In this document: positions 8,594 to 17,953 of the stretch, one piece after another | Numbering within the stretch: the stretch's first letter is position 1 | Layout of the letters: every line of letters begins with the position of its first letter | NCBI RefSeq assembly: GCF_023716485.1 | Contig: NZ_CP092418.1 | Coordinates: 434,001 to 498,000, forward strand | From: Microbulbifer variabilis | GTDB lineage: Bacteria > Pseudomonadota > Gammaproteobacteria > Pseudomonadales > Cellvibrionaceae | Reading direction: 5' to 3' | Length of the DNA stretch: 64,000 nucleotides | The notes under the pieces: model-generated | Databases searched by the model: none | Seen by the model: only the letters and a program-made list of their open reading frames with translations | Told to the model about the DNA's origin: nothing | Made by a program: the position numbers and the translations under genes

Positions 8594-9967
8594 ATGAACC
8601 GAGCCCTGGCTTTTAAATTGGGCGCTATTGCTGTTTTGATTTTGTTGCTTCTTATTCCACTGACCATGATCGATGGCCTGATCAGTGAGCGAAAGCGTTA
8701 CCAGAGTGATGTGCTAAAGGATATTGCCCGCAGTTCCAGCTTTAACCAGCAAATTACCGGCCCTATTTTAGTGGTGCCCTACGTCAAGAAATACTGGAAG
8801 TGGATAACCAATGAAAAAACCGGTGAGAGGCACAAGGAGCAGCGGGAGGAGCGCGGCCACCTGTATTTTCTGCCCGAGCGCTTTGTCTTCGATGCCGACC
8901 TGACAACCGAGCGGCGTGCTCGGGGTATCTATGAGGCGCTTCTGTACCACAGCGATAGCAAGGTCAGTGGCTTGTTCCGAGTGCCGGAGAAACTGGGCTT
9001 GGGAGCGAATTTGGATCAGTACCGCTTTAGCACGCCTTACTTATCGGTAGGTATCAACGATATTCGCGGTATCCGCAACGATCTGAAATTGCGCTTGAAC
9101 AACCAGACATTGGAATTTGCACCGGGCAGTCGCGCACCGATACTCGGTGATGGTGTGCACGCTATGCTGCCAATGGTGGATTCGGAAGGCGGCCAAACCC
9201 TGGCGTTTTCATTCGATCTCAAACTGCAGGGTACCGAGCACTTCAGCCTGGTACCGGTGGGTCGTGACAGTCGTGTAATGATGAGGGCCGATTGGCCGCA
9301 TCCGAGCTTCTTTGGCAACTTCCTGCCCAGTAGTAGAGATTTAAACGATCAAGGATTTACTGCGGAATGGCAGACCAGCTTTTTCGCCACCAACTTGGAG
9401 GAGATACTGCGGCGCTGTCATGGGGAGGATCAATGTAACAACCTGACTAATCGCCGCTTTGGTGTGAGCTTCCTCGATCCGGTGGATCAGTACCTGAAAA
9501 CTGATCGCGCGATTAAATATGCATTGCTGTTTATCACCCTGACCTTCGCCACCTTCTTTCTGTTTGAAATACTCAAGCGCTTGGCGGTGCACCCGGTACA
9601 GTATGCCCTGGTAGGTTTGGCGCTGGCGTTGTTCTACCTGCTGCTGTTGTCACTGTCAGAGCATATCGCCTTCGTCAAAGCCTACATAATTTCCGCCGCG
9701 GCTTGCGTTGGGTTGATCGGTTTTTATACCAGTGCGGTGTTGCGCAGCTGGCAGCGGGGGCTGGGATTCGCGGGACTGTTGGCTGCCCTATATGCACTCT
9801 TGTATGGTCTGCTCAGAGCTGAGGACTACGCCCTGTTGATGGGCTCGCTGTTAGTGTTCGGGGTGCTTGGCTGCACTATGGTACTGACTCGTCAACTGGA
9901 CTGGTACAACGTCGGGCACAGCCCTACCCAGAGGGGCGGCGAGCCCGGTAAAGATGAACAACCGTAA
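8594..9967 (+). CDS. creD: Inner-membrane protein CreD
   Basis: A 457-residue membrane protein of the CreD family, the main target of CreBC, linked to envelope integrity and beta-lactam response in other bacteria. The N-terminal TM segment (~8-27) is followed by the family motif ITGPILVVPY (~55-64), a large periplasmic domain, and a C-terminal cluster of about six TM helices (from ~306). The last ~20 residues are hydrophilic. I did not find a TTCAC-N6-TTCAC Cre tag in the 124 bp upstream. A hairpin terminator follows. Confidence 0.9.
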   Translation: MNRALAFKLGAIAVLILLLLIPLTMIDGLISERKRYQSDVLKDIARSSSFNQQITGPILVVPYVKKYWKWITNEKTGERHKEQREERGHLYFLPERFVFDADLTTERRARGIYEALLYHSDSKVSGLFRVPEKLGLGANLDQYRFSTPYLSVGINDIRGIRNDLKLRLNNQTLEFAPGSRAPILGDGVHAMLPMVDSEGGQTLAFSFDLKLQGTEHFSLVPVGRDSRVMMRADWPHPSFFGNFLPSSRDLNDQGFTAEWQTSFFATNLEEILRRCHGEDQCNNLTNRRFGVSFLDPVDQYLKTDRAIKYALLFITLTFATFFLFEILKRLAVHPVQYALVGLALALFYLLLLSLSEHIAFVKAYIISAAACVGLIGFYTSAVLRSWQRGLGFAGLLAALYALLYGLLRAEDYALLMGSLLVFGVLGCTMVLTRQLDWYNVGHSPTQRGGEPGKDEQP

Positions 9968-9984
9968 GCTGGGATAAATCACTT

Positions 9985-10007
9985 CGGGGTGGTATGTAAC
10001 CGCCCCG
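9985..10007. terminator. Hairpin between convergent creD and EVE-domain gene
   Basis: The 8-bp stem CGGGGTGG/CCGCCCCG (one G-T pair) has a 7-base loop and is followed on the plus strand by TTCTAGTTTT. It lies between the creD stop and the stop of the convergent downstream gene and probably serves both. Confidence 0.6.
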
Positions 10008-10028
10008 TTCTAGTTTTCGCTTCCGGTT

Positions 10029-10490
10029 TTATTGCCCGCCCAATTTCACGATGTAATTCCACTCTTCCTGGCGCACCGGCTGTATCGACAACCGCCCCTG
10101 CCTGACGAGTACCATTTCCGCCAGCTGTGGATCCTTCTTGATTTCTGCCAGGGGTATCGGGCGTTTGAATTCGCTGCGCCATGCCAGGTCCACACAGAAC
10201 CAGCGCGGACTATCGGCGCTGGCCTTGGGGTCGAAGTACTTGCTCTCGGGGTCGAATTGCGCCGGGTCCGCATAGGCGGCGCGCACTACCTCGGCGGTGC
10301 CCACCACCGCCGGCAGCTTACAGGCGCTGTGATAGAACAGCACCCCATCGCCCACGGCGACCTGATCGCGCAAGAAGTTGCGCGCCTGGTAATTTCGAAT
10401 ACCATCCCAGCGGCCGCTGCCATTGGCTTCGGCGGCGAGGTCTTGCAGGCTGTACTCATCGGGTTCGGATTTGAATAACCAGTGTGTCAT
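10029..10490 (-). CDS. EVE (PUA-like) domain protein
   Basis: A 153-residue single-domain protein of the EVE family, related to PUA/YTH folds that bind modified bases. The hallmark start MTHWLFKSEPDEYSLQDL is followed by WDGIRNYQARNFL, VGDGVLFYHS and VDLAWRSEFKRPI. Start ATG 10490 was chosen because the family begins exactly at this MxxWL motif; the frame is open further upstream without family similarity. In bacteria this stand-alone form is often near housekeeping genes; its ligand here is not known. Confidence 0.88.
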   Translation of the reverse strand: MTHWLFKSEPDEYSLQDLAAEANGSGRWDGIRNYQARNFLRDQVAVGDGVLFYHSACKLPAVVGTAEVVRAAYADPAQFDPESKYFDPKASADSPRWFCVDLAWRSEFKRPIPLAEIKKDPQLAEMVLVRQGRLSIQPVRQEEWNYIVKLGGQ

Positions 10491-10610
10491 GCGGCAGTTT
10501 GTCCCTGTGCTGCGCCGGTTGGTGTTTCGCCGGCGATCGGTGCCATTTAGTATGAAGCCATACAAAAGTGTCAAATCGGCGTTATCTTTTTACGCCTCTA
10601 GCGGGAGATT

Positions 10611-11699
10611 ATGGGAAACAAAGCATTTCAGTGGCTTTCAGAGCGCCTGTCGAGCCACAGGTCCCAGTACTGGGCCCTGCAACTCAGTGGTTGGGCCGGC
10701 TACACGCTGCTGACTTTTATCGGCAGCTTTTTCTGGGTGAAGGACCATTGGATCCACTCGGGTTATATTGCGGTGGCCACCGTCGCCGGGATATTTCTTA
10801 GTGAAGTCATGCGTTTCGGCTTTCAGCGCCTATGGAACAAGCCTCCGGTGACTCGATTCTTTGGTTCACAGCTACTGGTGATTGGCGCAGCCGCTGTGTG
10901 GGCGGCAATCAAGTTTGGTGGCTCCCTGTGGCTGTACGGTAAGGCGAGCGATGAGCACCCGGTATGGCAGGCTACGTATTGGTTCTCCTATTCGTTTATG
11001 ATCCTTACCACCTGGGCGGCGCTGTATTACGGCATCAAGTATTATCGGTCTTCACAGACTCAGCGGGCCAAGGCTCTGCGTGCGGAATCCATGGCGCATC
11101 AGGCCCAGTTAAAGATGCTGCGCTACCAGCTGAATCCCCACTTTCTCTTCAATACGCTAAACGCTATCTCCACTCTGATCTTGGATAACGATGGGCGCAC
11201 CGCCAACAATATGGTCACACGCTTGTCTCAGTTTTTGCGTCATTCTCTCGATAATGACCCCATGCAAAAGGTTACCCTGGCCAAGGAAGTGGAGGCCCTG
11301 ATGTTGTATTTGGATATAGAGAAAGTACGCTTTGCCGATCGCCTTGGGGTACGGCTGGATCTGCAGGGCGATTCGCCCCAGGCATTGGTGCCCAGCCTAC
11401 TACTGCAACCTCTGGTGGAAAATGCAATTAAATACGGTATCTCTCAACTGGAGAGCGGTGGCGAGATCAATATCAAGGCGCGAGTGTTCGCAGGGGAGTT
11501 ACTGCTCGAAGTGAGCGACAATGGTCCGGGTATGCCGGAAGAGGAGTTGCGCCTGATAGGCAAAGGTTACGGTGTTGGTATTCGCAATACCTGTGAGCGC
11601 TTGCGTGCTCTGTATGGCGATGATCAGAGAGTGCGTTTCCACAACCGTCCACAGGGTGGGCTGTCGGTGAATATCCGCATTCCCTATGAACAGGAATAA
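10611..11699 (+). CDS. LytS/AlgZ-type sensor histidine kinase
   Basis: A 362-residue kinase of the His_kinase (PF06580) class. Four predicted TM helices lie in residues ~26-145, with no recognisable periplasmic sensor domain. A coiled linker leads to the phospho-acceptor His177 in YQLNPHFLFNTLNAIS and a HATPase domain with QPLVENAIKYGI and SDNGPGMP. The next gene, 4 bases after the stop, is a LytTR response regulator and the evident partner. The pair is of the AlgZ-AlgR/FimS-AlgR type in architecture, but I see no adjacent target genes to name the pathway. Confidence 0.85.
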   Translation: MGNKAFQWLSERLSSHRSQYWALQLSGWAGYTLLTFIGSFFWVKDHWIHSGYIAVATVAGIFLSEVMRFGFQRLWNKPPVTRFFGSQLLVIGAAAVWAAIKFGGSLWLYGKASDEHPVWQATYWFSYSFMILTTWAALYYGIKYYRSSQTQRAKALRAESMAHQAQLKMLRYQLNPHFLFNTLNAISTLILDNDGRTANNMVTRLSQFLRHSLDNDPMQKVTLAKEVEALMLYLDIEKVRFADRLGVRLDLQGDSPQALVPSLLLQPLVENAIKYGISQLESGGEINIKARVFAGELLLEVSDNGPGMPEEELRLIGKGYGVGIRNTCERLRALYGDDQRVRFHNRPQGGLSVNIRIPYEQE

Positions 11700-11703
11700 C
11701 GAG

Positions 11704-12519
11704 ATGAGTGCAGTTGAAAACCTGACCGCAGTAATTGTCGATGATGAACCCCTGGCACGTCGCGGCCTGCGCCTGCGCCTGGAGCATATGTCCGGTGTCG
11801 ATGTAGTCGCTGAGTGCGGCAACGGCCGCGAGGCTCTGGAAATTATTCTGCAGCTAAACCCGGATGTGGCGTTTGTGGATATTCAGATGCCTGGCGTCAA
11901 TGGTCTGCAGCTGGTGCAGCAAATACCCCTGGAAAAACTGCCCCAGGTGGTGTTCGTAACGGCTTATGATCAGTATGCGGTGGAGGCCTTCGAGGTCAAC
12001 GCGGTAGATTACGTATTGAAACCCATCGAAGAGGAGCGACTGCAACTGGCTCTGACTCGCGCACGGGAAAAAATGGCCACGGCAGATATCGCCATACAGC
12101 GCGAGCAGCTGTTGGAGGCGGTTGCGGATTTGACCAAGGAATCTCCGGAGGCACTGGAGCAGAAACTGGTCAGCGGCCAGTTTGCCGGCAGCGCCTACCC
12201 GGATAAAATCGCTGTGAAGGACTCTGGCAAGATCACCCTAGTGCCGGCACGGGAAATCGATTGGATTGACGCTGCCGGGGACTATATGTGCGTACACGCC
12301 CAGGGCGAAACCCATGTGATGCGCATTACCATGAAGGAATTGGAACAACAGCTGGATCCAAAATTATTCCAGCGCATTCACCGCTCCACTATCGTAAATT
12401 TAAGCCGTGTACGGGAAATTCGCGCGCATATTAATGGTGAATATCACCTGGTGTTGGACAGTGGCGAGTGCCTGAAAATGAGCCGCAGCTATAAGAGTAA
12501 AGTGCAGCATTTTCTTTGA
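11704..12519 (+). CDS. LytTR-type response regulator
   Basis: A 271-residue regulator with a receiver domain at ~1-120 (VIVDDEPLARRGL, phospho-acceptor Asp59 in VAFVDIQMPG, Lys in VLKPIEE), a linker, and a C-terminal LytTR DNA-binding domain (~165-271, IDWIDAAGDYMCVHA and FQRIHRSTIVNL). Start ATG 11704 is 4 bases after the kinase stop. An in-frame ATG at 11686 overlaps the kinase gene and lacks a ribosome site. This architecture resembles AlgR. Confidence 0.87.
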   Translation: MSAVENLTAVIVDDEPLARRGLRLRLEHMSGVDVVAECGNGREALEIILQLNPDVAFVDIQMPGVNGLQLVQQIPLEKLPQVVFVTAYDQYAVEAFEVNAVDYVLKPIEEERLQLALTRAREKMATADIAIQREQLLEAVADLTKESPEALEQKLVSGQFAGSAYPDKIAVKDSGKITLVPAREIDWIDAAGDYMCVHAQGETHVMRITMKELEQQLDPKLFQRIHRSTIVNLSRVREIRAHINGEYHLVLDSGECLKMSRSYKSKVQHFL

Positions 12520-12897
12520 GGTGTTTTTGCGCCTAGTGGAAATAAAAATTCACTCAGTAACCTGATCGAATATTCCCGACATTTTGTCGCAACGGCCTTG
12601 TTTGCAATTCCTAATGTATTAGCCTTCCTCTCCCTAGCCCGTCGGCCTCCAGCGATGGGCATATCGCGCAGCACAGGAAGTGCGGTTATTGGCCCAGAGC
12701 TAGAGTGTCTGGAATAATGCCTATCACCCCCAGAAAAATGGTATTTTTTCCAAGAAAATAAACCGGGTGCGAACCGACATACTAACTGCAGATTTACGAT
12801 CTCTGCATCAGTGTTTTGTCAGAGACAGTGAAATAGATCAGGACTTGTCTGGGTCACTGCCACACTAACCGTAAATATATAATTAAGGGCCTATGGA
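12520..12897. other. Gene-free stretch before the RND operon
   Basis: There is no credible coding frame. A short hairpin CGACA-TTT-TGTCG sits near 12577. A TATAAT at 12878-12883 lies 14 bases before the RND start, but no good -35 stands at 16-18 bp from it, so it is only a weak promoter candidate. I see no clear operator and no divergent regulator gene. Confidence 0.4.
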
Positions 12898-15800
12898 ATG
12901 GCACTGACAAAAGCCGCTCTGAAAAATCCTGCTGCCGCCGGTGTGGTAGTGGTGTTCGCCGTCTTGCTGGGGGCCTTTCTTGCCAGCCGCTTACCAGTAC
13001 AGCTTTTCCCCGATATCGAAAGCCCGCGTATTGTTATCCAGGCTGGCTGGCGTGCTGCCGCACCGAAAGAGGTGGAGGCAGAAATTGTTGAGCCGATTGA
13101 ATCGGTTCTGCAGGGCCTCACCGGCCTGGAAACCATGGAGGTGAATGCTGGCCGTGGCGGTGCTTGGGTAAATCTCGAATTCAGTATGGGCACCGACATG
13201 GACAAGGTGCTGATCGATGTGATCAGCCGTATGAGCAGCTTGCCGCCTCTGCCGCGAGATGCGGAACCGCCGCGGGTAATGCTAGGTGGTTGGGGCGGTG
13301 GTACCAATGCACTTACTTATTTCTTTTTGCAGAAGCTGCCTGAAAATCCCAACCACCTCGATGACTTTACCGGCCTGATTGAGGATGTGTTGCGGCCGGA
13401 GCTGGAGTCTGTGCCGGGTGTGGCAAGTGTGGAGGCCCAATCCGGTCGTGCCGCGCAAGAGGAACTGCAGGTTATTTTCGACCCTTGGAAAGCGGCCGAT
13501 TTAGGTATTCAGTTGCCGGCGATCAGCCGTCAGTTAGCCTCGGCAAGAGATGTTTCTGGTGGTTTTACCGATGTCGGGCGTCGCCGCTACACACTGCGTT
13601 TTGTCGGTGAGTACAAGCCGGCGGATTTATCCGAACTGGTGCTGGAGTGGCGCGATGGCCAGCCGGTGCGCCTCGGTGATATTGCCGAGGTGCGTGTAGG
13701 GCCCTCTGAGCCCCGCGGAGTGGCCACACAAAATGGCAATCCGGCTGTCTCTATGCGCATCAACCGCGCAAACGATGCCAATATGCTTGCCACTCTGGAG
13801 CTGGTAAAACAGAAGGTTGAGGAACTGAATGAGACCAAGCTGAAAAACGAACAGCTGGTACTGGTGCAGTCTTTCGATGCCTCGGTATTCGTTTACCGCG
13901 CCCTCAATTTACTTGGCGGTAATATGATTTTGGGCATATTGCTGGCGGTGGGGGTGCTCTGGTGGTTTATGCGGCGTATGCGCGCTACTTTGATTGTGGC
14001 AGCCGCTATTCCCATTTCCCTTTTATCCACCTTCGTTGTCATGTCCGCCGCTGGGCGCAGTGTCAATGTGATTTCCCTTGCTGGCCTTGCTTTCGCTACC
14101 GGTATGGTGCTCGATGCGGCAATTGTGGTGTTGGAGAATATTGTGCGTCTGCGGGAAAAAGGCAGCAATCCAGAGGAGGCTTCGGAACAGGGCGCCGGTC
14201 AGGTTTGGGGCGCATTGCTGGCGAGTACTGCCACTACCGTAGCGATCTTCCTGCCGGTATTTTTCCTCAACAGTGTCGAGGGACAGGTCTTTGGCGATCT
14301 GGCTCTGACGATTGCAGTGGCAGTGGTATTTTCCCTGTTGGCGGCCATTGCCATAGTGCCACTGGCGGCAAAACTGTGGCTGCCCTCGATTTCCAGTGAG
14401 GATCGTCTGGCTCATGTGTGGGAGAAAATCGCCACTCGGGTTATGGCACTGACCGGTACCCGTGCACGTCGCTGGCAGGTGATCGGTGGTTTTCTGCTGG
14501 TGCCTATTGCCGCAACTTATTTCCTATTACCCAATCTAGATTATTTACCGCCGGTAAAAAGGGATGCGGTGGATGTATGGATGAATTTCCCCGCGGCTAC
14601 AAATACCAAAACTATCGAAAAGGATATCGTCAACGAACTTGACCGGCGCATGGCACCCTTTATGAGTGGTGAGCGGGAGCCGGCTCTCAAAAACTACTAC
14701 ATCATTACCTGGCCCAGCGGCGGCAATATGGGCGTGCGTGTCAAGGATATGGATCAGGCTAAGGAGATGGAGACGCTGTTGCGTGAGGAGATCCTGGTAG
14801 ATATTCCCGACTTTCAAGGCTTCGCCGCAAGGGGCAACCTGTTTAGCCGCTTTGGTGGAGATCGCAATATCGCCCTACACCTGCAATCCCGTGATGCTGA
14901 TGGATTAATGCGCGCGGCTGCCCGCGGTGTTGAAGTGGTGGAAGAGGTGATGCCGGGCACCCCAGTGCAGACTAACCCGGGTCTGTCTCTGTCTGAACCA
15001 GAGCTGACGGTGCGCCCTAACGACCGCGCCATGCTGGAGCAAGGCTGGAACCGCCAGGATATGGGGGGGCTGATTCGCACCCTCGGCAATGGCCTCTATG
15101 TGGGTGAATACTTTGACGGGGAAAAACGCCTGGATATGATTTTCAAGGCCAAGCCTTGGAGTACACCGGAACAGTTGCAGAATACGCCGTTGGTCACTCC
15201 CCGTGGAGAGGTGGTATCGCTGAGCCAGTTGGCGAGTGTGGAGCGCACCGTGGGCCCGGGCAATCTGCGTAGAGTAGATGGTCGTCGCACTATTACCCTG
15301 AATATTGTGCCACCGGATGACATCTCTCTGGAGGAAGTACGTGCCCAGCTTGAGGAAGAGGTGCTGCCGAAAATTCGCGAGGCTCTGCCCGAGGATGGCA
15401 GTATTCTGGTGGGGGGGAACGCTAGTGATTTGGATAAAGCTCTGGTATCCCTTTCACAGAACTTCCTGTTGGCGCTGTTGATTCTGTTCCTGCTGATGAG
15501 CGCTTTGTTTCGTTCACTGCGCGATGCTGGGCTGGTGCTGTTAACCGTACCGCTGGCTACTGTCGGCGGGGTCTTGGCACTGCAGTTGCTGAATTTGATC
15601 AGCTTCCAGCCCCTCGATCTTCTCACCATGATTGGTTTCGTTATTCTGCTGGGGTTGGTAGTGAATAACGCCATCTTGTTAGTACACCAGACCCGCTCAG
15701 CGGAAGGCGCGGGCGCTAGTCGGATAGAGGCGGTGGAACAGGCGTTGCGCCTGCGCCTGCGGCCGATCTTTATGAGTACCTTGACCAGCGTATTCGGCAT

Positions 15801-15993
15801 GTTGCCCCTGTTGGTAGCTCCGGGCGAAGGAAGTGTGATCTACCGCGGTCTGGCCGCCGTGATTGTCGGTGGAATGGCGGTCAGTACTCTGTTTACCTTG
15901 ATTTTATTACCGGCGCTGTTACAGACCGGTCGCCTGCCTGTGCCGCAATTTACCCGCTTGCGTCAAAGACTGGCCCTGAGGAGTTCCCAATGA
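12898..15993 (+). CDS. RND efflux transporter permease (AcrB/MexF-like superfamily)
   Basis: A 1031-residue inner-membrane proton-driven exporter subunit. TM1 is near 12-30, then a large periplasmic porter domain (~35-330), a TM2-TM6 block (~337-490, with ATGMVLDAAIVVLENIVRLRE holding the conserved TM4 acidic residue), a second porter domain (~560-850) and TM8-TM12 (~855-1015, ending with LTSVFGMLPLL and PGEGSVIYRGLA). The family is certain. The substrate is unknown; this sequence is closer to the broad HAE/heavy-metal-unrelated RND branch than to CusA. The permease comes before the adaptor (ATGA overlap), the reverse of acrAB. No TolC-like gene is adjacent. Confidence 0.9.
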   Translation: MALTKAALKNPAAAGVVVVFAVLLGAFLASRLPVQLFPDIESPRIVIQAGWRAAAPKEVEAEIVEPIESVLQGLTGLETMEVNAGRGGAWVNLEFSMGTDMDKVLIDVISRMSSLPPLPRDAEPPRVMLGGWGGGTNALTYFFLQKLPENPNHLDDFTGLIEDVLRPELESVPGVASVEAQSGRAAQEELQVIFDPWKAADLGIQLPAISRQLASARDVSGGFTDVGRRRYTLRFVGEYKPADLSELVLEWRDGQPVRLGDIAEVRVGPSEPRGVATQNGNPAVSMRINRANDANMLATLELVKQKVEELNETKLKNEQLVLVQSFDASVFVYRALNLLGGNMILGILLAVGVLWWFMRRMRATLIVAAAIPISLLSTFVVMSAAGRSVNVISLAGLAFATGMVLDAAIVVLENIVRLREKGSNPEEASEQGAGQVWGALLASTATTVAIFLPVFFLNSVEGQVFGDLALTIAVAVVFSLLAAIAIVPLAAKLWLPSISSEDRLAHVWEKIATRVMALTGTRARRWQVIGGFLLVPIAATYFLLPNLDYLPPVKRDAVDVWMNFPAATNTKTIEKDIVNELDRRMAPFMSGEREPALKNYYIITWPSGGNMGVRVKDMDQAKEMETLLREEILVDIPDFQGFAARGNLFSRFGGDRNIALHLQSRDADGLMRAAARGVEVVEEVMPGTPVQTNPGLSLSEPELTVRPNDRAMLEQGWNRQDMGGLIRTLGNGLYVGEYFDGEKRLDMIFKAKPWSTPEQLQNTPLVTPRGEVVSLSQLASVERTVGPGNLRRVDGRRTITLNIVPPDDISLEEVRAQLEEEVLPKIREALPEDGSILVGGNASDLDKALVSLSQNFLLALLILFLLMSALFRSLRDAGLVLLTVPLATVGGVLALQLLNLISFQPLDLLTMIGFVILLGLVVNNAILLVHQTRSAEGAGASRIEAVEQALRLRLRPIFMSTLTSVFGMLPLLVAPGEGSVIYRGLAAVIVGGMAVSTLFTLILLPALLQTGRLPVPQFTRLRQRLALRSSQ

Positions 15994-17117
15994 AAAAGTT
16001 ACTTGCCGGAGTAGTCCTGTCCCTCACCTCTGTGGGACCGGTTTTGGCCCAGAGTGGCGCCGTGGCGGTCACTGTGGATCGGGCTGAGACCCGCCAGATG
16101 GCAGCTAGCCAGTGGTCCGCGGGGGAGGTGGTGAGCCGTCGCGATATTCGTATTTCCTCTGAACTGGATGGCGTGTTGGAGTTTGTTGCTGAGCCCGGTA
16201 GCTTGGTAAAAAAAGGTGAGCGCCTGGCGCAGTTGGATGGGACCCACTGGCGCTTGCAGCTACGTAATAGCGAGAGTCGTATTGCCCAGCTGAAGGCGCG
16301 TCTCACCTACCTGGACGCGCAGCTGCATCGACTGAGTAAATTGGCGGAAACCAACAGCACCTCCCGTGCGGCGCTGGAGGAACAGCAGGCCGAGCGCGAG
16401 GCGATGGCCCAGGATCTGTTGGCCGCACAGATTGAGCGGGATAGGCGCGCCTATGAACTTGGTAAGACCAATATTGACGCCCCCTTCGATACCCTGGTGG
16501 TGAGTCGCGAGTTGCAGGCGGGGGAATATGTCCGCACCGGCTCCGAGCTGTTGCGCGCGCTGGATATGTCCCAGCTGGAGGTAGAGGCAGATATTCCATT
16601 GGCTGCTCTGCCCCTGATTGGTGCCGGCGACAGTATTTCGGTGCGCAGCGATGCCTTGTCCCTCTCCGAGAGTGAGCGCGCCAAAGCACGGATTATCAGC
16701 GGTCATGTGCGCCAGTATGTACCTGTGGCTAGCGAAAACTCTCGCAGAGTTAAGCTGATGGTGCAGCTGCCCGGCAAGGCTTCACAGCAGAGGGACTGGG
16801 TAGTGGGCATGCCGGTACAGGTGGCGGTACCCCTGTCTGAGGCCCGCGACACCATGGCAGTTCCGCGTGACGCCTTGGTGTTGCGCAATGGCGAAACCTT
16901 TGTTTACCGTGTGGATAAAGAGGATAAAGCAGAGCGTTTGTCGGTTCGTGTTGGCAGCGGTGATGGAGAGTGGATAGCCGTTTACGGTGAACTCGCAGAT
17001 GGCGACCGGGTTATCGTGCGCGGTGCCGAGCGCCTGCAACCGGGGCAGGAGGTGAAGATATTATCAGAGGTGGTGCGCGATAAAGATGACAGCAGTGTTC
17101 TGGCGGTGGCTGACTGA
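15990..17117 (+). CDS. RND efflux periplasmic adaptor (membrane fusion protein)
   Basis: A 375-residue adaptor with signal peptide (MKKLLAGVVLSLTSVGPVLA). A lipoyl/barrel-sandwich half holds RRDIRISSELDGVLEF and VAEPGSLVKKGERL. A helical hairpin (~85-155, coiled coil rich in Ala, Glu and Gln) is followed by TNIDAPFDTLVVSRELQAGE, a beta-barrel and the membrane-proximal end VIVRGAERLQPGQEV. It joins the RND permease to an outer-membrane channel that must be encoded elsewhere. Its ATG overlaps the permease TGA, so the two proteins are translationally coupled. Confidence 0.9.
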   Translation: MKKLLAGVVLSLTSVGPVLAQSGAVAVTVDRAETRQMAASQWSAGEVVSRRDIRISSELDGVLEFVAEPGSLVKKGERLAQLDGTHWRLQLRNSESRIAQLKARLTYLDAQLHRLSKLAETNSTSRAALEEQQAEREAMAQDLLAAQIERDRRAYELGKTNIDAPFDTLVVSRELQAGEYVRTGSELLRALDMSQLEVEADIPLAALPLIGAGDSISVRSDALSLSESERAKARIISGHVRQYVPVASENSRRVKLMVQLPGKASQQRDWVVGMPVQVAVPLSEARDTMAVPRDALVLRNGETFVYRVDKEDKAERLSVRVGSGDGEWIAVYGELADGDRVIVRGAERLQPGQEVKILSEVVRDKDDSSVLAVAD

Positions 17118-17209
17118 ATTATTGATACCAGTCTCCTTTAATTAAATTGGGGAACAGAGTTCCATGACAATACACTTCTGCGACATTTACTTGCTCGTCG
17201 AGGTGTCTT

Positions 17210-17845
17210 ATGCGTTTCCTGCTTGCGCTGCTGTTACTGACGATTGCCTCAGCACCTCTCGCGGAGACGCAGGTGGTGCCCCTTCTGGACGGGGCGCGCC
17301 TTATCGAAGCCAACAATGAAATTTATTTCTATGCAGATGGATATTTCTACCGACAGGGACCAGATGGTTACACCCGTGTGGAGCCACCACTCGGGGCTAG
17401 AGTGCCGGAAGTACCAACAGGCACATCCTTTTACCTCGGTGGCAAGGATTACCGGCGAGCAGGGAATGGCACTTTTTTCGAGTTTGACCCTAAAGACAAC
17501 CAATTTGTGGTGGTTACCCCTCCGGCCAATTGGCGTAATTACAATCGCAATCCCCTAGCACCCGAAGTAAGAATTTACCCGCGTGCCTATCCGCCCAATT
17601 ACGAATCTACCCGAGCCTATCCTCCTAAATACGAATCCTCCCGCAATGCCAGCCAGCTACGCCATTCGAGAAATGTCCGCCGCCCTGACAGAAATCTCGG
17701 TCGTAGGGAAGTGTTTTGCAAGGCCAGAGCAGCCAATCTGGTGAGAAGTGTGCATAGACCCGGAAGGGTATCTGTGATTAGTACTCGCGCCTATCGCAGA
17801 CAATACCTCAATTGTATGCGCAGCTATGGGCGCAGACGCTACTGA
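17210..17845 (+). CDS. Secreted basic protein of the DUF6515 type
   Basis: A 211-residue protein with signal peptide (MRFLLALLLLTIASAPLA). The first ~105 residues carry the Tyr- and Val-rich pattern of DUF6515 proteins (IYFYADGYFYRQGPDGYTRV, then PPLGARVPEVPTGTSFYLGG). The C-terminal half is Arg-rich and contains a tandem 10-residue repeat, RAYPPNYEST then RAYPPKYESS (125-144). Two Cys (in VFCKA and LNCMR) are near the C-terminus. No function is known for the family. A 9-bp stem-loop follows. Confidence 0.65.
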   Translation: MRFLLALLLLTIASAPLAETQVVPLLDGARLIEANNEIYFYADGYFYRQGPDGYTRVEPPLGARVPEVPTGTSFYLGGKDYRRAGNGTFFEFDPKDNQFVVVTPPANWRNYNRNPLAPEVRIYPRAYPPNYESTRAYPPKYESSRNASQLRHSRNVRRPDRNLGRREVFCKARAANLVRSVHRPGRVSVISTRAYRRQYLNCMRSYGRRRY

Positions 17846-17862
17846 GCCCCTTTAAGTTGAAG

Positions 17863-17888
17863 AGCCGAGAGCCTGGCCGCTCTCGGCT
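17863..17888 (+). other. Stem-loop after the DUF6515 gene
   Basis: A perfect 9-bp stem AGCCGAGAG/CTCTCGGCT with an 8-base loop starts 18 bases after the stop codon. There is no T-run, so it is probably a 3' stabilising hairpin or a factor-assisted terminator rather than an intrinsic one. Confidence 0.5.
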
Positions 17889-17953
17889 ACACTCAAGAAA
17901 TAAGCCCCTAGGGGCAAGGTCTTCCCCTTGCTGATACTGCTTCATGGACAGAT

